Shown piece after piece: positions 6,338-9,044 of a stretch of 9,044 bases of DNA (positions within the stretch are counted from its first letter, which is position 1; each line of letters begins with the position of its first letter). The notes below the pieces were generated by a model. The model was not told where the DNA came from and did no database searches. It saw nothing but the letters and a program-made list of their open reading frames with translations. Source of the DNA: an uncultured Campylobacter sp. (GTDB taxonomy: Bacteria > Campylobacterota > Campylobacteria > Campylobacterales > Campylobacteraceae); assembly GCF_937997405.1 (NCBI RefSeq), contig NZ_CALKTL010000091.1:1-9044 (forward strand), given 5' to 3'. Both the position numbers and the translations under genes were made by a program.

Positions 6338-6706
6338 CTAGATATACTTGAACGATTGCGGTGCTACGAATTTCGGATATTGTAGATAAGGGCAAATAGG
6401 CTCCTTATATTTATTTACGGACTTAATTTTTATAGCAAACCCCATATTTTTACCGCTAAAATATTGAAAATATCGCTCTTTATCTATGCCGGCGTACAGG
6501 CTTGTTTTGTCCCATAGCTCTTCAGGACTTGCTTTTAAGATATCGTCAACTATGAACTCACCTACTATCTTACCGACCGGTTTTGTAGCATATATTTTGA
6601 TTTTATCAATTTTTCTTTTAAAATTTACTTTTCTAAATTCAAATTGCTTTGTTCCATCAAAAATAGCTTGGACAAATTCCGGCTTAATGGATAATAATGC
6701 TGTCAT
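6338..6706 (-). CDS. ASCH-domain (PUA-like) protein
   Basis: A 122-residue single-domain protein of the ASCH superfamily, related to PUA folds and expected to bind RNA or nucleotides. The hallmark GxKxxExR motif is present as GTKQFEFR at residues 18-25. The beginning LLSIKPEFVQAIFDG and the later YATKPVGKIVGEFIVDDIL follow the same family. Its own Shine-Dalgarno AGAAGG (6720-6715) lies eight bases before the ATG at 6706, inside the end of the upstream gene, which it overlaps by 23 bp. ASCH proteins are often annotated as transcription regulators, but no DNA-binding domain is seen here, and a role in RNA or modified-base recognition is equally possible. It is the second gene of the operon. The domain call is strong, the role unknown. 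Confidence 0.85.
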   Translation of the reverse strand: MTALLSIKPEFVQAIFDGTKQFEFRKVNFKRKIDKIKIYATKPVGKIVGEFIVDDILKASPEELWDKTSLYAGIDKERYFQYFSGKNMGFAIKIKSVNKYKEPICPYLQYPKFVAPQSFKYI

Positions 6707-7745
6707 TTACCATACCTTCTTTTAAAATTGCAAAAAAAGCTTCGTCCGTAAGCTTCGCAAAACCCCAGTAGACTTCTTCGTGACCTATAATTTCCCTAAT
6801 CCTCTTTAAAATAACGCGTCTTTTAAATGATATATTGTATGTCATCTTTATTATTTTTGTATATTTTTTACTGATAAAAATATTTTTTAATTCAATATCG
6901 GTAAAAATATTATGCGGCTTGCAGTACCTGACGAAATCATCAAAGTCAGCAAAACCGGATAAGTCTTTATATTCTTCTACAACGCATAAAGAGGTCGCGA
7001 CTGATGAGTAGTTCGCGCTTTGGGCATTTTCATCTTTTGTTCTATAAATGAGCAAGCAGTCGCCTCTCTTGAGTTGCTCGACACCTTTCATTTCCGTTAT
7101 GTATACCTTATGAATACTATTTGATTCAGACATATCTTTTAGTATATCATAGCTTTCCGTATGTAGAATAGAGTCCGAGAACATACCGGTATGATATTTC
7201 GGGTATATACTTAAAAGATATTTGTCGCTTGTCGCATTAACAGCCGGATAGTCTAGTAGTATATCATTTTTTAGCGCCTGCACACAAGTCGGTATCTTTT
7301 TTGTTAATACTAGCTCATTATTTTTTTTGCCGTATTGGGTAAATCCGTATCTTTTTAATAAATCTATTAAAGGCGCTTGTTTTTCGAAAGCTGTTACGTA
7401 AATATTATAAATATTATTTGATACCGCAAAATCAAAAATCTTTTTTACAAAACGCTCTCCTAGTTTTGTGCCGTGTGCATTTATTTTAAAAGTCCCGATC
7501 TTTAACCATGGCACATTTATACTAAGCGCCGGTTTTATGTCCGTATTATCTACGGGGTTTTCTATTTTTAAATATAAAAAGGCTACTATTTGTCCATTAT
7601 CATCGAAAAGCGTATATGCTTTTTCGTTGGCTTTCGCTTTTTTTGCTATCCATGCATCAAAACCTTTATAATCTTGTCTTAAAGAATCAAAAAAGGAATC
7701 GGATGTATCGATTTCACGTATATATTTCTCTTGGATATTTGACAT
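6684..7745 (-). CDS. GNAT acetyltransferase fused to a PUA-like domain, first gene of the operon
   Basis: A 353-residue two-domain protein. Residues about 8-150 form a GNAT domain, with the acetyl-CoA loop around HGTKLGERF (91-99) and the following helix, and KRYGF at 131-135 near its end. Residues about 175-353 look like a PUA/ASCH/EVE-type domain: YLLSIYPKYHTGMFSDS at 176-192 and RGDCLLIYRT at 227-236. A plausible reading is that the PUA-like part docks an RNA or a modified base and the GNAT part acetylates it or an attached group; the target is unknown. The ATG at 7745 has a Shine-Dalgarno AAGAGG (7758-7753) seven bases upstream, so the start is well supported. It leads a four-gene overlapping operon and lies in AT-rich DNA that looks horizontally acquired. 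Confidence 0.82.
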   Translation of the reverse strand: MSNIQEKYIREIDTSDSFFDSLRQDYKGFDAWIAKKAKANEKAYTLFDDNGQIVAFLYLKIENPVDNTDIKPALSINVPWLKIGTFKINAHGTKLGERFVKKIFDFAVSNNIYNIYVTAFEKQAPLIDLLKRYGFTQYGKKNNELVLTKKIPTCVQALKNDILLDYPAVNATSDKYLLSIYPKYHTGMFSDSILHTESYDILKDMSESNSIHKVYITEMKGVEQLKRGDCLLIYRTKDENAQSANYSSVATSLCVVEEYKDLSGFADFDDFVRYCKPHNIFTDIELKNIFISKKYTKIIKMTYNISFKRRVILKRIREIIGHEEVYWGFAKLTDEAFFAILKEGMVNDSIIIH

Positions 7746-7773
7746 TTTAACACCTCTTAAAATTTTTCAAGCA

Positions 7774-7779
7774 ATTGTA
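7774..7779 (-). promoter_or_regulatory. Possible -10 element of the accessory operon
   Basis: On the minus strand TTTGATACAAT ends at 7774, giving TACAAT (7779-7774) as a -10-like hexamer about 28 bases before the ATG at 7745. Upstream is AT-rich, as in Campylobacter promoters that lack a clear -35 box. A hexamer of this kind occurs easily by chance in such DNA, so confidence is low. Confidence 0.35.
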
Positions 7780-7883
7780 TCAAAGATTATCTAATTTTAT
7801 TCTTTTAAAGCCATTGTTGTAATATCGGCAAGGATTTTTAAAAATATTTTTTGAATTTAAAACGATAATTGAAAGATTGAAAA

Positions 7884-7970
7884 ATTTACGTTTCAAATCA
7901 AAGTGAAAAATGTGATATTTTAGCCCACTTTGATTTTAAGCGTAAATCCACTTTGATTTGAAACGTGGTT
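7884..7970. repeat. Three related 22-bp elements, one inverted
   Basis: ACGTTTCAAATCAAAGTG (7888-7905) and CACTTTGATTTGAAACGT (7949-7966) are perfect 18-bp inverted repeats separated by 43 bases. A third copy, in the same direction as the second, runs from 7926 to 7947 and matches the reverse complement of 7884-7905 at 20 of 22 positions, the shared core being CACTTTGATTT. The two direct copies start 23 bp apart, about two helical turns. The arrangement could serve as operators for a regulator, or fold into alternative RNA hairpins (stems of 18 or 22 bp). It lies between the divergent genes, 140 to 220 bases from the operon start. Confidence 0.85.
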
Positions 7971-8108
7971 TTACAGCTAAATTTGAAGGCTAAATTTAAA
8001 AGGAAAGCGTTGCGAGGGGAGAATTTAAGAGAGCAAAAAAGTATCGCAAGGCTCGCGCAAAAGCCGTAAACAAGGCAAAGCGCGAGGACGAGGCTAGCGT
8101 TTTTAGCC

Positions 8109-8447
8109 GTGGCGGCTTTGATTTTAGCGATCGAAATTTACATAGCGATCTGCGTAAAGGGCGGTTTCGTGCGCCACTACGCGGGCGACGTTTTCGCCGT
8201 CATCTTGCTTTACGCGCTCACTAGGGCTATTTTTAGCGAGTCGCCTTTAAATTTGCCGCTTAAAATTTTCGCGTTTGCCGCGACCTTGGAGTTCGCGCAG
8301 TATTTTGGCGCGGTGCAAATTTTAGGCATAGAAAATAAAATTTTAAAAGTAATGATCGGCGGGACGTTTGATTTTGCAGATCTGCTCTGCTACGCTGCGG
8401 GCTGCGTCCTAGCGGGCGTCTATGAAAAATTTGAAAGTAAAATTTAG
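8109..8447 (+). CDS. Small DUF2809-like integral membrane protein
   Basis: A 112-residue inner-membrane protein with about four hydrophobic segments (near residues 1-15, 24-42, 51-66 and 86-104). The pattern VRHYAGDVFAVILLYAL at 21-37, LEFAQYF at 60-66 and GGTFDFADLLCYAAGC at 84-99 matches DUF2809 proteins, whose function is unknown. The start is uncertain: GTG at 8109 is the first usual start codon after the in-frame TAA at 8067, but the frame extends upstream to 8070 with SARTRLAFLAVAAL-like residues that continue the first membrane helix. No ATG is available. A purine-rich stretch GAGGACGAGG at 8083-8092 is somewhat far from 8109. The gene ends 13 bases before ttdA and may share its transcript. 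Confidence 0.7.
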   Translation: MAALILAIEIYIAICVKGGFVRHYAGDVFAVILLYALTRAIFSESPLNLPLKIFAFAATLEFAQYFGAVQILGIENKILKVMIGGTFDFADLLCYAAGCVLAGVYEKFESKI

Positions 8448-8449
8448 CA

Positions 8450-8455
8450 AAGGAG
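8450..8455 (+). promoter_or_regulatory. Shine-Dalgarno site of ttdA
   Basis: AAGGAG lies five bases before the ATG at 8461 and directly after the stop of the upstream gene. It fixes the ttdA start. Confidence 0.8.
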
Positions 8456-8460
8456 AAGCG

Positions 8461-9044
8461 ATGGATAAACAAAAAGCCGTGCAAAAGATGACCGAGGTCA
8501 TGGCGAAATTCGTCGGCTATACGGGCAAGGTGCTACCTGATGACGTGACGGCGAAGCTGAGCGAGCTCGCCGAGCGCGAGACGCAGCCGTTAGCGAAGGA
8601 GATCTACAAAACGATGTTTGAAAACCAGCGCCTAGCTAAGCAGCTAGACCGCCCATCCTGCCAGGATACGGGCGTGATCCAGTTTTTCGTGCGCTGCGGC
8701 GCGAACTTCCCGCTCATCGGCGAGCTTGAGGAGCTGCTTCGAGAGGCCGTACTGAGAGCGACGCGCGAGGCTCCGCTGCGCCACAACAGCGTCGAGACCT
8801 TTGACGAGTTCAACACCGGCAAAAACGTCGGCAAGGGCACGCCGAGCGTCTTTTGGGAGATCGTGCCGCAAAGCGGCGAGTGCGAGATACACACCTATAT
8901 GGCGGGCGGCGGCTGTAGCCTGCCCGGCAAGGCAACCGTGCTGATGCCCGGTATGGGCTACGAGGGAGTCGTGAAATTCGTCATGGACATAATGACGAGC
9001 TACGGCATAAATGCCTGTCCGCCGCTGTTAGTGGGCGTGGGCGT
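8461..9044 (+). CDS. ttdA: L(+)-tartrate dehydratase alpha subunit or class I fumarase alpha, 5' part
   Basis: The first 194 codons of an iron-sulfur hydro-lyase subunit are present; the window ends inside the gene. The alpha subunit of the TtdA/class I fumarase family is about 280-300 residues and pairs with a beta subunit, not visible here. It dehydrates L-tartrate to oxaloacetate, or hydrates fumarate to malate, using a [4Fe-4S] cluster. Key stretches are RPSCQDTG at 64-71 (Cys67), APLRHNSVE at 104-112, NTGKNVGKGTP at 118-128, YMAGGGCSLPGK at 146-157, GYEGVVKF at 166-173 and NACPPLLVGVG at 184-194 (Cys186). Cys67 and Cys186 are likely cluster ligands, the third lying beyond the edge. Sequence resembles E. 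coli TtdA closely, from memory, but tartrate versus fumarate specificity cannot be decided here. The ATG follows AAGGAG. Confidence 0.92.
   Translation, partial: MDKQKAVQKMTEVMAKFVGYTGKVLPDDVTAKLSELAERETQPLAKEIYKTMFENQRLAKQLDRPSCQDTGVIQFFVRCGANFPLIGELEELLREAVLRATREAPLRHNSVETFDEFNTGKNVGKGTPSVFWEIVPQSGECEIHTYMAGGGCSLPGKATVLMPGMGYEGVVKFVMDIMTSYGINACPPLLVGVG

Larger units (their letters stand above)
7746..8069. other. Intergenic leader region without a gene
   Basis: These 324 bases separate the minus-strand operon from the plus-strand DUF2809-like gene, and so are a divergent control region. Its left half is strongly AT-rich, and composition becomes GC-richer after about 7970. It holds the operon leader with its Shine-Dalgarno sequence, a possible -10 element, and the three related elements at 7884-7970. 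TGTGATATT at 7911-7919 could be an extended -10 for rightward transcription. I see no credible ORF, tRNA or terminator. Confidence 0.6.

Noticed and set aside
5961..6341. Plus-strand ORF opposite the 302-residue membrane-anchored protein
   Set aside because: The minus-strand gene fits the operon with overlaps and short gaps; the plus frame has no ribosome site and low-complexity composition.
8604..8894. Two minus-strand ORFs opposite ttdA
   Set aside because: The plus strand encodes a clear TtdA with conserved cysteine motifs; the minus frames are shadows of it.

Overview
The window joins DNA from two different bacteria and probably carries an assembly chimera. Bases 1 to about 2188 look like a Bacteroidota genome, possibly an oral Flavobacteriales such as Capnocytophaga. 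Evidence is the start of tex, the TTTG-N20-TATCTTTG promoter form typical of that phylum, and the first third of a large-type purL. From about 2189 to the end, codon style and gene content are those of a GC-richer Campylobacter (rectus/showae/gracilis-like, judged by eye): frequent AAATTT words, SD-led genes, and a larC-larE-larB operon. The switch occurs inside one open frame, so the 673-codon ORF at 1037-3058 reads as PurL fused to LarC. Neither half is complete.

Layout. Positions 1-306 (minus): 5' part of tex. Positions 307-1036: tex promoter, an 11-bp tandem array with hairpin elements, a stranded signal-peptide-like mini-ORF, and a 7-bp repeat. Positions 1037-2188: purL 5' part. Positions 2189-4545: larC (3' part), larE and larB in overlapping order, for the nickel-pincer nucleotide cofactor of lactate-racemase-type enzymes. 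Positions 4564-4968: 3' remnant of a phage late-control (gpD-like) tail gene. Positions 4959-7745 (minus): a tight, AT-rich four-gene operon made of a GNAT-PUA-like fusion, an ASCH-domain protein, an unrecognised protein with a C-terminal membrane anchor, and a second GNAT. Positions 7746-8069: its leader, with three related 22-bp elements, one of them inverted. Positions 8109-8447: a small DUF2809-like membrane protein. Positions 8461-9044: ttdA, the alpha subunit of L(+)-tartrate dehydratase or a class I fumarase, cut by the window end.

The candidate new system is the minus-strand operon beside the phage remnant. Two acetyltransferases and two domains of the PUA/ASCH type (a fold known to bind RNA or modified bases) are translated in overlap with a membrane-anchored protein, in DNA much richer in A+T than its flanks. 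This resembles mobile defence or toxin-antitoxin cargo, but the function is inference only. The lar genes, read with the missing larC N-terminus, would form a complete cofactor pathway (LarB carboxylates/hydrolyses, LarE donates sulfur, LarC inserts nickel).
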